Positions 10,153 through 21,150 of a DNA stretch of 64,000 nucleotides are shown here, piece after piece. The translations under genes and the position numbers were made by a program. The DNA comes from Cyprinodon diabolis (lineage: Eukaryota; Chordata; Actinopteri; Cyprinodontiformes; Cyprinodontidae). Positions within the stretch are counted from its first letter, which is position 1; every line of letters begins with the position of its first letter. Below the pieces are notes generated by a model. That model was not told where the DNA came from. It searched no databases and saw only the letters and a list, made by a program, of their open reading frames with translations. Location of the stretch: NCBI GenBank assembly GCA_030533445.1, contig CM060068.1, forward strand, positions 12,367,479-12,431,478, read 5' to 3'.

Positions 10153-12054
10153 TACTACAGAGCTTTAAAGGAAAATATTCTGCAGGGTAATCAAAGGAAT
10201 AAATACTTACCAGTTTTTTTCTGTTTGTTTTTTAATGCAGCAAAAAGAAGTCGAACCACTGAGTGTGAGTGAAAGGTTAGGTTTAAAAATACTGATACAT
10301 TTTACGAGACCCTCCATGTTTTGTAAAAGATGCATTCTTTTCTCGATTTTAAAGTGTTAAGAGTCACTGCTGAATGGTGTTCATGATGAATCTCGCTTAC
10401 ACTGAACAGCTCTGTAAAGCTGAAGTGTCAAACATACACCCAAGCAGAAATAACCCCCAGTGACATCGGTAGAGGTTATCTTGTTAAATGTGACAAAGCT
10501 CCCTTAGAGGCTTTGAGCATATACTTGCTTTCACAAACTAAGCATTTATTTAATGGTGCCATGTAAACTAACCTTTGTGTGAAAGTGTTTGAGTTTTATT
10601 TTACAGCTTTATTGCATGGAGTTGGAGTTTAGAAGAGGAAATTGTCAGCTGCACCTCAGCTATATAGAAGGGTAGAGTTACAGGCTCTTTTGATTTGGAG
10701 AGTTTGCAATTATTCTTTTGAAAGGGATATAAAAACTTTGCTTTTTCAAACTTAGAAAAAGCTGGGAACTGATTGAATTGTGATGGAATTAATAATTTCC
10801 AATTTTATGTGAAATGTCCTTTATTAATTATAAAGGCAGCACATGGACATATCTAAAACAAATTAAGATAGCTTAACAAATATATTTTTTTCTGATGCAC
10901 AAAAGTAGGTATCTAGGATTTGCCACCTTTAAAAAGACTGGATGATGGAAAGTTTTACAAATTTGGTTTTATAGAATATCACAAATGTATTCCAATAAAA
11001 ACAACATAAGAGGGGCAAAAGTGGACATTATTAGTTTGCACTTCGTGCTTATTCAATAAATGTTTTGGATAATTGTTGATATGTTTTCTGTTAAGACTGT
11101 AAAATACTCATTGCATATTGAAAGGACTTTTTTCAAGCTTGCAACAGGCAAAACAAAATTTTAATCCTTCTAATCCTCTTGTGATAAAGACATGAATATA
11201 TCCAAACTTGGTTTAAAATGTTACTTTACATAACAACCTGATTTAGCTAGAAAATCAGATAACTGCTGACAAGCTAAGTGTATTTTCTACAGCTTAATGG
11301 CCTCGGTAAAATATTTTGTCCTTGAAAAACTGATGACATAAATTAAATATTAATGGATATACCAGATATGTTTTTCCTGCAGGTAAGACAGCACATCCAT
11401 ATTTAAGAGGCAATACTTTCTCACATCCCACTTCAGGTAGACGTTAAATAGTGTAAAATCTAACCTGTTTGTTCTTGATGGTTTTCCTCATATTTTTAAT
11501 AAGCTTATGTTATAATGAAATTTTTTCTAGCTCAAACAAAAGGCTGGAAGATTGAATTCTATAATGATAAATGTTCTCTTATTTTCTCATAAACTTCTTG
11601 GTGTCAGCCCACAACTAAACCTGGTTAATTTTGTTATCTACTAGAGATAGTAGAGATAAGTGGGATTCACTTAGGTGGTTAGAGGATAAGGGGGGAAGTG
11701 CTCTTCTACCTGAGGAGAAGAATATGAACGTAACAAAAATGAACAATAAGGAGCAGCAGAAAGAAATTCTAATTTATTTGAAAATAATTAGCAGAAACAC
11801 AACATATTTTAAGTTGATATAAGCTTTATATGTACCAAGGGCTTTAATCCTGAAAACAATGATGATGAATTAAGGCAGTTAATTGCATACATAATTTAAT
11901 TCAAGTTTCTATTGAAAATACTAAAACTATTGAATTTCTTCTTAGGAGGATGATGAACTTAATCTTTTATCCATATAAATTATTGTATGATATGTTACAG
12001 ATGTTTATTTGCTGAGTTCGATATTTGTTTCATTGTTTTTCCTTTCTACCATGC
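10153..12054. other. AT-rich DNA without recognised feature
   Basis: No exon, RNA gene or repeat family recognised. Short frames (for example around 11631) have no domain character. Confidence 0.4.
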
Positions 12055-12984
12055 TTAAAGGAATAGTAGACCCAAAACATGATTAGCCTTTATTTTCTAC
12101 TCACCCCCATGCTGAACAACACTCTGGAGTACTTTTTTGATATCTCAAATGCATCTGGAGATCTGGGAGGCTTCTTGCTGTCTGCTGACATTCAAATAAT
12201 GGAGGTCTATGGCGCCTGAGGCAGAAAGGTCAATAAAAGTCCACAAAAAACGTGTAAATATTCTTCCATACTGCTCGTCCAATGTATTCCAAGTGTCCTG
12301 AGTGGGTAGGGTCCATAATTTACTCGAAACAAAGTCATTTAGAATGTTTTTAGAGCATAAACAGTAGTGTATAGGATTTCCTAAAAGCGCGCGCCTGCGA
12401 GTTCACGAGCCTACGGAAATCGCGGCAGACCAAACCAGATGAAAGTGCGCATTCAGCTCGGCAAAGAACTCATGCTCTTCCTCAACACTGAAGTCCTCAG
12501 ACATTTTTCTTTCGTTGTTTCTTTCTTTGCACAGGTAAACAGCAAATTTCTTCTTCTACGCTTGCATTATCAAGAGCAGACGCTGAATGCGCACTTTCAT
12601 CTGGTTTGGTCTGCCACGATTTCCGTAGGCTCGTGAACTCGCAGGCGCGCGCTTTTAGGAAATCCTATACACTACTGTTTATGCTCTAAAAACATTCTAA
12701 ATGACTTTGTTTCGAGTAAATTATGGACCCAACCCACTCAGGACACTTGTAATAAATTGGACGAGCAGTATGGAGGAATATTGACACGTTTTTTGTGGAC
12801 TTTTATGGACCTTTCTGCCTCGGGCACCATAGATCTCCATTATTTGAATGTCAGCAGACAGCAAGAAGCCTCCCAGATCTCCAGATGCATTTGAGATATC
12901 AAAAAAGTACTCCAGAGTGTTGTTCAGCATGGGGGTGAGTAGAAAATGAAGGCTAATCATGTTTTGGGTGTACTATTCCTTTAA
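12055..12984. mobile_element. Fold-back element with TTAA ends and 403-bp inverted arms
   Basis: The left arm (12055-12457) and right arm (12582-12984) are reverse complements of each other over 403 bp, with about 12 differences by eye (about 97 percent). The spacer of 124 bp (12458-12581) is unrelated. Both outer ends carry TTAA (12055-12058 and 12981-12984) followed inward by AGGAATAGT. TTAA target duplication is typical of piggyBac and Kolobok elements, and TTAAAGG-ATAGT-CACCCAAA termini are very common in fish MITEs. Transcribed, the region would form a very long hairpin. No coding capacity: open frames inside are shadows of the palindrome. Confidence 0.9.
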
Positions 12985-13734
12985 GACAGACACATTATGA
13001 GTTCCCACTACTATAAACATTTGCTAACATCAGAAGCTCTTTTAAGTTAAATGGATCATATGTTACCAAGAGTTCTTAGAGTTCCTCGCTAAAGAATTTT
13101 TCTTAAAATGATGCCACTTGGATAGATTTATTCCTCGGATTCTTTGTAAATAAGGGGACCAGATATTTCTCGGCATCAAGTTCACAATGGCATCTCCAAG
13201 ATCTCTTATAGTCTCAGAAATCTACTAGACCTTTGATACTGGGATTTAATTGCATCACCATTTGCACTCTTCATAGTTGATTTCAGTTCTTCTTTTACTT
13301 TTTGAACTTCTATTACACTAAAATATCTATATGTATCACGTATGTAGTAGGATGTTTCCTCGAAGTTTGTGAAATTTCTTGGTGCTTATCTCAGTATTTA
13401 GATCCATATTTCAAAAAAATAAAAAATGTTTTTCAGTTTCTAGAGAAGCAAAGTGGTGCCTAAAATTGTGCGCGTTAGGTTTTCTTATTTCTGGTCAACT
13501 TTTTATTGGCCTTGAAAAACATTGATCTCAATTAAAATGTGACGACAGTCTGAAATACATTTACATGAATAAATTCTTTATAGAAAAATAAAAATTATTC
13601 ATGGCTGTGCTCCTTTATTCAGTTACAGTATATAGAATTATTTAGTTTTTTTATTACATGGGATACACTAGTTTCTACCAATTTTACTTTTCAGATACAT
13701 TTTCAGATGGTATCAGGGAAAAAACACAACAAAT
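12985..13734. other. No recognised feature
   Basis: AT-rich stretch between the fold-back element and the pogo-like element. Nothing recognised. Confidence 0.4.
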
Positions 13735-13736
13735 TA

Positions 13737-15541
13737 CCGTATTTTCCCGACTATAGAGCACATCTCTATATAAGCCGCACCCACTAAGTTTTTAAAAAAA
13801 ACTAGAGAAGTACATATAAAAGCCGCATCGGGGTAAAAGCTGCTGATAACAACTGAAATGGTTACCGGTACCTCGTTTAACAGAACACAACTGAACAGAT
13901 TAGTTTCGGAATGGTTCCTGTAGCACAAAAGTAAAAGTGCTGATCAAACAAAACAGAAAAGTTATTGATTGATTTATTCATCGTCCTCCTGCGCACTGAA
14001 ACCACTGAAGTCATCTTCTTCAGTGTCGGACTTGAACAGCATCAGAAGAGCTTCATCACATACCTTTTCTGTGTGGATATCAGAGTTGTTCTCTGTGTCG
14101 CTGTCATCCCGGGGTGAAGCTGGCTCTGAAGCTGCGGTGCCCTCTTCACGCAGCAGTCCGGCCTTTCGGAACCCGTTGGTGATCGTAGATTCCTTCACGC
14201 TGCTCCACGCTTTTAGGATCCACTGACAGACATCAGAAAACTATGCTCTTCGCATGCGGCCAGTTTTTGTGAAGAATTTTTCGCCGCTCGTCATCCAAGC
14301 CTCCCATTCACTCCGGAGTGCTGCTTTAAACGCTCGATTCACACTGATGTCCAGAGGTTGCAAAAACTTTGTTGTGCCTCCAGGAATCACAGCAGGAATT
14401 GAGTTGGTTCTCTTGATGACAGCTTTCACTGAATCGGTGATGTGGGCCCTCATACTGTCCAAAACAAGAAGCGCCTTTTTCCGGTGAAAAAATCCTCCTG
14501 GGCGCTTTCCTTAGCATTCCATTAACCAGTCTTTCATTAGACTTTCTACCATCCATCCTTTCTGGTTGACTTTAACCACTATGTCCTTCGGGAGCTGGTC
14601 TTTCGGCATAGTTTTGCGCTTAAAAATAACCATCGGGGGAAGCTTCTTTCCAGAGGCGGTGCAGCCCAGGACGCAGGTGAAATGAGTTCTCTCATGTCCG
14701 GTGGTTTTCACCATAATGGATGATGCACCTGTCTTGTTTACGGTCCTGGTCAGAGGCAGATCAAATGTTAATGGCACTTCATCCATATTTATAATCTCGT
14801 CTGGTCCTATAGCATTCTCCGCAATCTTTGTTTCAACAAATTGTCGGAAATTTGCAACTTTTTCCTGGTAGTCTGGGGGGAGTTGCTGACAGAGAGTTGT
14901 CCGCACCCTGATGGACAGGTTCTTTCTTCTCATGAATCGGAAACACCAAGACGGTCCTCCGTTGAAATCCTCAATATTCATTTCGCGGGCGACTGATTTG
15001 GCTTTCAGCCGGATTTGCACGGTGGATACACCTCGGCCACCTGCTCTCTGAGTGTTAACCCAGTCCTCAAGAACATTTTCAAGTTCAGGCCACCTGCTTT
15101 TATGTCCTCTGAAAGCCTTTCTAGTTTTTTTTACATTGGATGAGTTCTTCCCGCTGCCGTCTCCAGCGCCGAACCATGGATTCATTCACGTCAAGTTTAT
15201 GTGCGGCAGCTCTATTTCCTTCCTGTACTGCCAGATCAATGGCCTTCAACTTAAAAGCGGCATCATACGAACTTCTTCGTGTGGTTTCCATGATGAGTGG
15301 GTATGGCTTTGAACAAAATTCTCCATCGTGCCTGCTGCTTACAAGTGCTAAATAAAAATTAGCGCTATCTTCTTCTTTGATTTCCAACTTTGACTTCCCT
15401 ACTGTCTCGTTTTTTTTTTACTTTCTGCTAAAGCGCCCCCTGGCGGGTTGCGAAAAATCCACAGAAAAGCCGCACCACATTATAAACCGCATGGTTCCAA
15501 GCATGGGGAAAAAGTAGCGGCTTATAGTCGGGAAAATACGG
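13737..15541 (-). mobile_element. pogo/Tigger-like DNA transposon, full length but broken
   Basis: 1805-bp element flanked by TA on both sides (13735-13736 and 15542-15543). Both ends start CCGTATTTTCCCGACTATA as inverted repeats of about 19 bp, after which the arms diverge; a second block with agccgcacc-type sequence recurs in each subterminal region. A transposase pseudogene fills the interior on the minus strand. The TA duplication, short inverted repeats and CENP-B-like transposase identify the pogo group of the Tc1/mariner superfamily. Confidence 0.92.
13974..15291 (-). pseudogene. pogo-like transposase pseudogene
   Basis: Start chosen at METTRRSSYDAAFK (15291), stop after the acidic tail FSAQEDDE (13974): 1318 bp, about 439 residues. 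In order: a psq-type helix-turn-helix (YDAAFKLKAIDLAVQEGNRAA), a CENP-B-type DNA-binding part (NGGPSWCFRFMRRKNLSIR), then the DDE nuclease with the first Asp in INMDEVPLTFD, the second in LVLDSMRAH and the third in KFLQPLDISVN (DDD type of pogo). An acidic Asp/Glu/Ser C-terminus follows, as in other pogo proteins. Breaks seen: one extra A in a run of eight A near 15130 shifts the frame, and two in-frame stops occur, TAA at 14511-14513 and TAG at 14241-14243. The rest of the frame is well kept, so inactivation is not very old. Confidence 0.9.
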
Positions 15542-15543
15542 TA

Positions 15544-16929
15544 TTCTATTGGGTCAGAATTGAAAGAAAATGCCAGTGGTAAATAAAATGAAGCCAAATA
15601 ATGATAGCCACATTCATGAATGGTCTCTTGCAACAGTCCTTAAGTAAAGCCCAGCTCATTAGAGGCTAATGAGGTTATCTCTGCTTGCAGAAAATAGGTA
15701 AGACAGATATCCTTCCTATATTCAAAATGAAAAGCTGCAGCAGAGAACTTAATCTGCACTGACATTTAACATTAAGGTTGAGTTACTGCATGTCACGTTT
15801 TATCCATACTTAGTAATAGCCTTTGTCAGCTTCAGCTTCATGACAACACTGCAAAGTGGAAGAGTCAGTGCTGAGCCGTTAAAAGCAGCTGTCCAAATGA
15901 AACCACTGATGCAACATTAGTAGTAGCATGACTCCCAATAGGTTTTATACAAATACATGTAACTGGCTGAGTTTATTTGTTTATTTTCAATATAGCTATT
16001 GCTATTAAAAAGAAAAGGAAATTTAATTACTCAGACTAGTTTTACCTTTGTTGTCTGTACATGCACTCTTTATTCACTATTCCTTATCAAACTGCTTCTT
16101 TGTGTGCTGGTACACCAAGTTCTTCTCTAGCTCTGAATTGTTTTAGAAAACCAATAGCGGCTTAGAGAAAGGTAGTACTGTGCTTGCAGCACAGCTAAAC
16201 TTCTTAATTTTGTATGATTCAAATATCAAATGCTTATAAGTATGTATAGGTTCAGATAACTACGCTGCGCTGTTTGTTGCAACACCCTTAGTTAGAAGAG
16301 GGCTTAATTTTGGGCTCAGCAGGCGAACTAAAAAAAATATTTAGTCTTACTCTAAAAATAGTATTTTCCATCTGTTAGCAACAAACGAATCACAATTAAA
16401 GTTCATTCTGTATGAAGGCCCCACTGTACATTGGCTCTTTTCACTTTGTATACAAAAGGCCTACAGAAGAAACTTGTCACTCATAGAAATTAAACTTTTT
16501 TGACATTTCACAGTATAATCTTGCTTTTCTTTTTTTTAAGAAAATAACTATATTACATGGATGTAGAGACAGCAAGTCAATGGAAGCATAGAACTGTTGT
16601 AAACTAAGCAGCAAAAAAAAAGATAAAGATCTAATAGCGAAGGGATCTTTAATTCCAGTCCTTGATTTCATGTTTCCTACAATTTTTGGATGTGTTTCTA
16701 TGGTTTTAACATTCGACTCCAGGACTGGAATTCAAAACTCCTTGTTTCAACAACACAACCTTTTGTTTTACCAAATTGAAATCAAATAAAAATGAATGAA
16801 TAAATCACTCTTCAGTAGATGGACCTTTGTCAACAGAAAGTTTTTTACAGCTTGCAACAGCATTTTTCATATTTGGTAAGAGTACACATTTTTCAATACC
16901 CTTATGAAAACATAAAAGAAAAATCTCTA
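15544..16929. other. No recognised feature
   Basis: AT-rich DNA. A short inverted pair (attccagtcct at about 16650 and aggactggaat at about 16721) may be a tiny hAT-like MITE remnant but has no clear target duplication. Confidence 0.35.
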
Positions 16930-17043
16930 GTGATGTATTGGCAACCTATCCCGGGGACACTTATGCCAAAAGACTGCTGTAGACAGACCCCAGGCCTCGA
17001 TGGTGCTGACAGGCCAACAGTAGAAGATGGATAGATAGAGGGA
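16930..17043 (+). repeat. SINE/LINE 3' tail fragment
   Basis: Contains tattggcaacctatcccggggacac and ccaggcctcgatggtgc, and ends in gtagaagatggatagatagag. This is a decayed form of the very common fish tail (ggcgacctgtccagggtgtaccctgcc, ending in gaagatggatggatgg). It directly abuts the Harbinger remnant. Confidence 0.55.
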
Positions 17044-17345
17044 AAAAAGTTTCTGCAATATCCATGTGTCTGTATCATTATTTTTTTTCTTTGGGCCAGA
17101 TTTATCAAGATCCAATTTTGCGTGCAGTAATTTGCGCTCGCAAACTGGAATTTTGCGCGAGGGGCTGACCCATGGTTTGCGGGTGATTTAACAAGAGCGA
17201 TTGCGTAACTGGTGGCAGGTGCAAAACTGTTGGAGACGCCCTATTTAAATGATGGTTTTGCGCGTTTTGTGGTTTGCGGCAAAGTAGTTTGTGCAAACTA
17301 GTGCATTTAGAAATTTTAATCTTACAGTGACACCCCCACCCCCTC

Positions 17346-17348
<3 letters not shown>

Positions 17349-17423
<75 letters not shown>
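17349..17423. repeat. (AT)n microsatellite
   Basis: About 37 uninterrupted AT units, inside the Harbinger remnant. The alternating Tyr/Ile frames read from it on either strand are not genes. Confidence 0.98.
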
Positions 17424-17428
<5 letters not shown>

Positions 17429-17579
17429 TTTGGCAACCTTTATTCCCTAAGGTGGTATGTGGCTGAATTTCTACTTAACTGCAGTAAAAGAAAAAAACAA
17501 AAAAAAAACAGGTGTTTTGTATTGGCCTGTAGAAAATGCACAAACCAAATGGCTCACAAGAAGTGACTGTGGATAAGAT

Positions 17580-18032
17580 GACTGCGCTTACGCGCTCCAC
17601 AGGCGCAGGGGGGAGGTCGGGGTTCTCTCCGGTAGGGCGTCAGGGCGACATGGCATTTAGAACGTCCTACAGCACTTCTGAAAAACGAGATTGGGAGATC
17701 CCAGATGCAAAAAAGTGCAATGTTGCAAGGAGTTTTGTGATATCTGGTATTGCGTGGCTCCTCCTTGTGGCTGGCTCCAAATCCATTCGGAGTTCCCCCA
17801 ACAGCTCCAAAATGGCAATGCTGGATAAACGATATGTTTTGGTGATTGTTTCCTCGTTCATTCCAAAAATATTCACACGGAGTGAAAAAATGCGTTCTCT
17901 GAGTCTCCTTGCTTCATTTCGATGTCTCCTTCTTGCGACAATAACCGCTGCCATGTGTGCGCAATTACGCATACAGACCATTTGCACCTTCTTTTGAAAC
18001 GTGTTAAATATAGAGTCAGATACAGTTAGCAA
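17580..18032 (-). pseudogene. Harbinger transposase, N-terminal relic
   Basis: 121 codons remain open from a Met at 18032 to a stop at 17667. Recognisable parts: RRRHRNEARRLRERIFSLR, then a Harbinger-type pattern ETITKTYRLSSIAILELLGEL, TRRSHAIPDITKLLATLHFF and ASGISQSRFSEVL. This resembles the region before the DDE nuclease in HARBI1-like proteins. Reading on past the first stop in the same frame gives DVLNAMSP before another stop, so the protein is broken as well as lacking the catalytic part. The ASG-to-ISQ join appears to lack the residues that usually lie between them. Confidence 0.7.
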
Positions 18033-18310
18033 AATTGCTTTCAGGTTTGATAAATCACTTTGCGAGTGCTAAATCAATATATTTACATGTTCTCCTCCCA
18101 CAACACGCACTTTTGCGTGTAAACGCCCCATATTGAATATTCATTGCAGAAAAAGTACTAAATGGATAAGAGGCGCTATTTAGCACGTTTTAAAGACCAA
18201 ATCCTTTTAGCACACTGTTGATAGATCAGTTTGTACATTTTTTAGCGTGCGCAGTGAAATAGCTCACGTTTTTATACACGCAAACCTTTGAACCTTTGTG
18301 TATTCATATT

Positions 18311-19226
18311 TGTGTTGAGGTCAAAATAAGCTAGGACTGAAAGCAAAACCAAAAATATACTTTACTAGATACGGTCATATCCTGAGATCCAAGGAAACAT
18401 TTATAAGTGAAGTGGGTCAAGCCCAACAATGGAGCCGTAATCTGCTATTCATATACTGTATGCTTGTATAAATTCTCAGTCATCCTGGTCATGGCAACCA
18501 AAGACAGGCTTAAATCAAAAGGTAACCGGACTTTTGCTCAGTTTTTTTCAATACCTATCCAGGAGTCTGAGCAAAAGACCATTTATTGTTAAGCCTGTGT
18601 GTGGTTACTATTCATATAGAAATTAATAAAAAAAATAAAATTAAAGAAGAAGAAATAATATTATTATCAACTATACCTACTTTTATAAGAACAACCAAAA
18701 TCAAATCTTTTGCGAAATTTCTAATTCAATTTTAAGTTTCGAGTGAAAAAATGATACCTTTGTTGTTTAAAAAAAATACTTTTAAAAACTAAACGAGACT
18801 AATTTTCTTCTTATGGTGAGGAAATTCTATTTCTTTTGAGTAGGATTTCAAAATATGTTGAGTTTATCCCAAATAGTAGGCCCATCTAAGTCTAGAGACT
18901 TATGCACATAGGTAACATCGTTTTTGTCTTCCTCTCTTGCTCATGACTTTTGGTTCGCTGATGTTCATTGGACCACTTACCATAGTTGGTTTATCTGTGT
19001 TATTCATTAAAACACTAATATTCAGTAAACCTGCTGTAGAAATCTGAAGATTTTATCCCATCCATTTATAACTATTATTCAAAACATTATTAAAAGCATC
19101 TGCTAATGAGTTTCATTCAATGTCCATTATATCCTGCAGCGATTGCTGTAGAAATTACCAGAGTATCGGTCAGATTTCATTGAATAAAATCAATAAGAAT
19201 GTAAAAAAATGAGTGATAGTAGGGAT
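18311..19226. other. No recognised feature except a short repeat fragment
   Basis: At about 18470-18550 the sequence aaattctcagtcatcctggtcatggcaac resembles the start of the dispersed repeat at 48990-49520. The rest is AT-rich and unassigned. Confidence 0.35.
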
Positions 19227-19330
19227 TAGGGCTGCAACAACGATTATTTTGGCAATAAATTAATCTGCAGATTAGTTTTTTTTTTTCGATTAATTAATAA
19301 ATAATCGGATAGCAAAAGGTTCCTTAGATA
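19227..19330 (+). repeat. hAT-like element end
   Basis: Begins tagggctgcaacaacgatta and continues with attaatctgcagattag and cgattaattaataaataatcgg. This matches the common fish hAT terminus TAGGGCTGCAAC followed by palindromic CGATTAAT blocks. The other end was not found; the element may extend to about 19760, where the sequence is more GC-rich. Confidence 0.5.
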
Positions 19331-20727
19331 ACATTATTATTATTTTTTTTTTACAGAATTAAACCAGGTAAAACAAACACTTTTACACTTGTGAGTTCTG
19401 GATAGAGCAGATTGATGGACTAAACAGTTTTTTTTTTGTTTTTTTTATATATACGACTGCATACTATGAGCAAAGTGCTAAATTACCAGTCTAATAACAA
19501 AGCTGAAGAAAGAGAATTGGTTTTACATCCAGCTTCGTCTTTCAGCCTGTGCCAACGAATAAACTCCTTTCCAAGACTGACTGTTGTTTTTCCTGTCGCA
19601 CGATCCCCTTTCACATTTTCTCTTTTTAGCTTCTTCAGAAGGTTTGAACTTTTTCCTTGCCTTAGCCGTGACCAGTAGTCGAGCAGGCAGAAAAATAGTA
19701 GAGCAAAAGCCTTAGTTCGATGACTATATAAGAGCCTGTAGCTGTAAAGCGGTACGTTCTTCTGCCCTGGTTGGGATGTAATATATATATTCTATTCTGT
19801 TTAAGCAAACTGCAAAGACATACTGCATCCTTAGAACCCCCGAACCCCCAACAGCAAGGAACATTTTCGTCATAGTGTTGCATAATCCTATTATATTTTT
19901 AATAGATTTTCATTATTAAAAAGGTGTAGCAGCTTTTAAAAACCCTTTAAATCAGAGATATGACAGTCTGACAAATTTAAGATGAAGTAAGGAGAAAAAA
20001 TATTACTGTGCATTAAAAGGTTTTTTTTCTATGAATTTCAAGAGCACCCATTACTCTTTCCTGATTTAGAAAGCATTATTCAAAGTACAAAGGGTGCTAA
20101 AGCTCTTCAGAGAGAAAATCAAAGAAAAAGATATTCATATGTAAGAGGGGAAATTAAAGAAAAATGACATCTCAGGCAGGTTTTTATATCCTGTACACTC
20201 CTATTCAAGAAGGCTATTAAGAACATCTCAGACTTTACTGGGTTTTTTTAAGGTGTTAAAGATGCTTTATTTAAAGCATCATATTGTATTCTTATTGTAT
20301 AGAAATCCTCTTGTCCAGTGGCTAATTTATTTAATTGCAAATGAGGAAAATATACTTGCATAGAAGAAGACATTATTTTTGTCCTTATTATATAAGGAAG
20401 TTCCTATTAACGAATCCTAGTAGCTTGTGGACTCTACTGTTGCTTTTTATGAAGGTTCACTGGTAGTTTCTTCTGTTTCTAGATTTGTACCACACCCAAT
20501 CCTTCCAATTAGTATTCATTATACTGAAAAAATAATATTCCACTTAACATAAACTTTTTGTTAAAATGTTACAAAAATTCATTTCTACTAGCTAGATGTC
20601 ATACATACAACAAGGTATCTTAGATGCTTCTCAGATTTTTTGGTAAATAAAAACAAAATGCACATCTCATGATGCAAATGTTCCAGCTCTCTTAAACTTG
20701 CTGTGTTGAATTAAAGGTATAAGGGAG
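19331..20727. other. Possible repeat interior, otherwise unassigned
   Basis: The stretch 19520-19860 is less AT-rich than its flanks and may be the inside of the hAT-like element beginning at 19227. From 19860 to 20727 nothing is recognised. Confidence 0.3.
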
Positions 20728-21150
20728 GATTTTCCCGATTTTTTTAAAAGAGCCACCCTCTCCACTTTAAAAGAAATGTACATGCACAACCCTTTACTGA
20801 TGGGTTGAGGGAATGCCTATTAAATGTATGCAAGAGCGTGCATGAACCTATTTCTCCTCATGCATCCTTTGTTTGCAAGTTACTGTTGGCATCCCTCATA
20901 GAAGCTTTTCTATTATGAGCCACTGCCATTTTCAAAGAACCACAGTGAGAAAGGTGAGCTTCAATGACTGGCTGAAACCGTTGCTCACCACACATATACA
21001 CCTGAAAGTACACGTGCGGAAAAAGATAGCAAGCTAGGACAACCACATAGGGCAGGCTTACGTAAACAAATCACAAGAATGTTTGACATTTAGGTCCACT
21101 GATTTTGATCATCCACCCGGAAAAAGAACATCCTCCACTTTACCTTTAAG
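20728..21150. repeat. Unclassified dispersed repeat, copy 1
   Basis: Shares a long collinear match with 34930-35610: both contain ccctctcca, then gagcttcaatga-tggctgaaaccgt-gctcac, then cctgaaagtac, then gaaaaagatagc, then a segment ending in a caatcac/atcacc-agaat-ttgaca word. The minus strand of each also has a Met-Ala start just inside the block. Ends, target duplication and class are unknown. Confidence 0.65.

Larger units (their letters stand above)
17093..18310 (-). mobile_element. PIF/Harbinger remnant
   Basis: The left end GGGCCAGATTTATCAAGATCC with the following GC-bearing tttgcgcg blocks is typical of fish Harbinger termini. The right end near 18310 is decayed (tatacacgcaaacctttg can be aligned only weakly). 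The interior holds the N-terminal part of a Harbinger transposase on the minus strand and a long (AT)n array. No 3-bp target duplication was confirmed. Confidence 0.65.

Noticed and set aside
12439..12960. Small frames in the fold-back element
   Set aside because: Mirror images or parts of the palindromic arms, with no domain character.
16640..16735. Short inverted pair attccagtcct / aggactggaat as a MITE
   Set aside because: Only 11 bp pair and no target duplication is visible; may be chance or a very decayed element.
17105..17566. Open frames with alternating Ile/Tyr on both strands
   Set aside because: They come from reading through the (AT)n array and have no other coding character.
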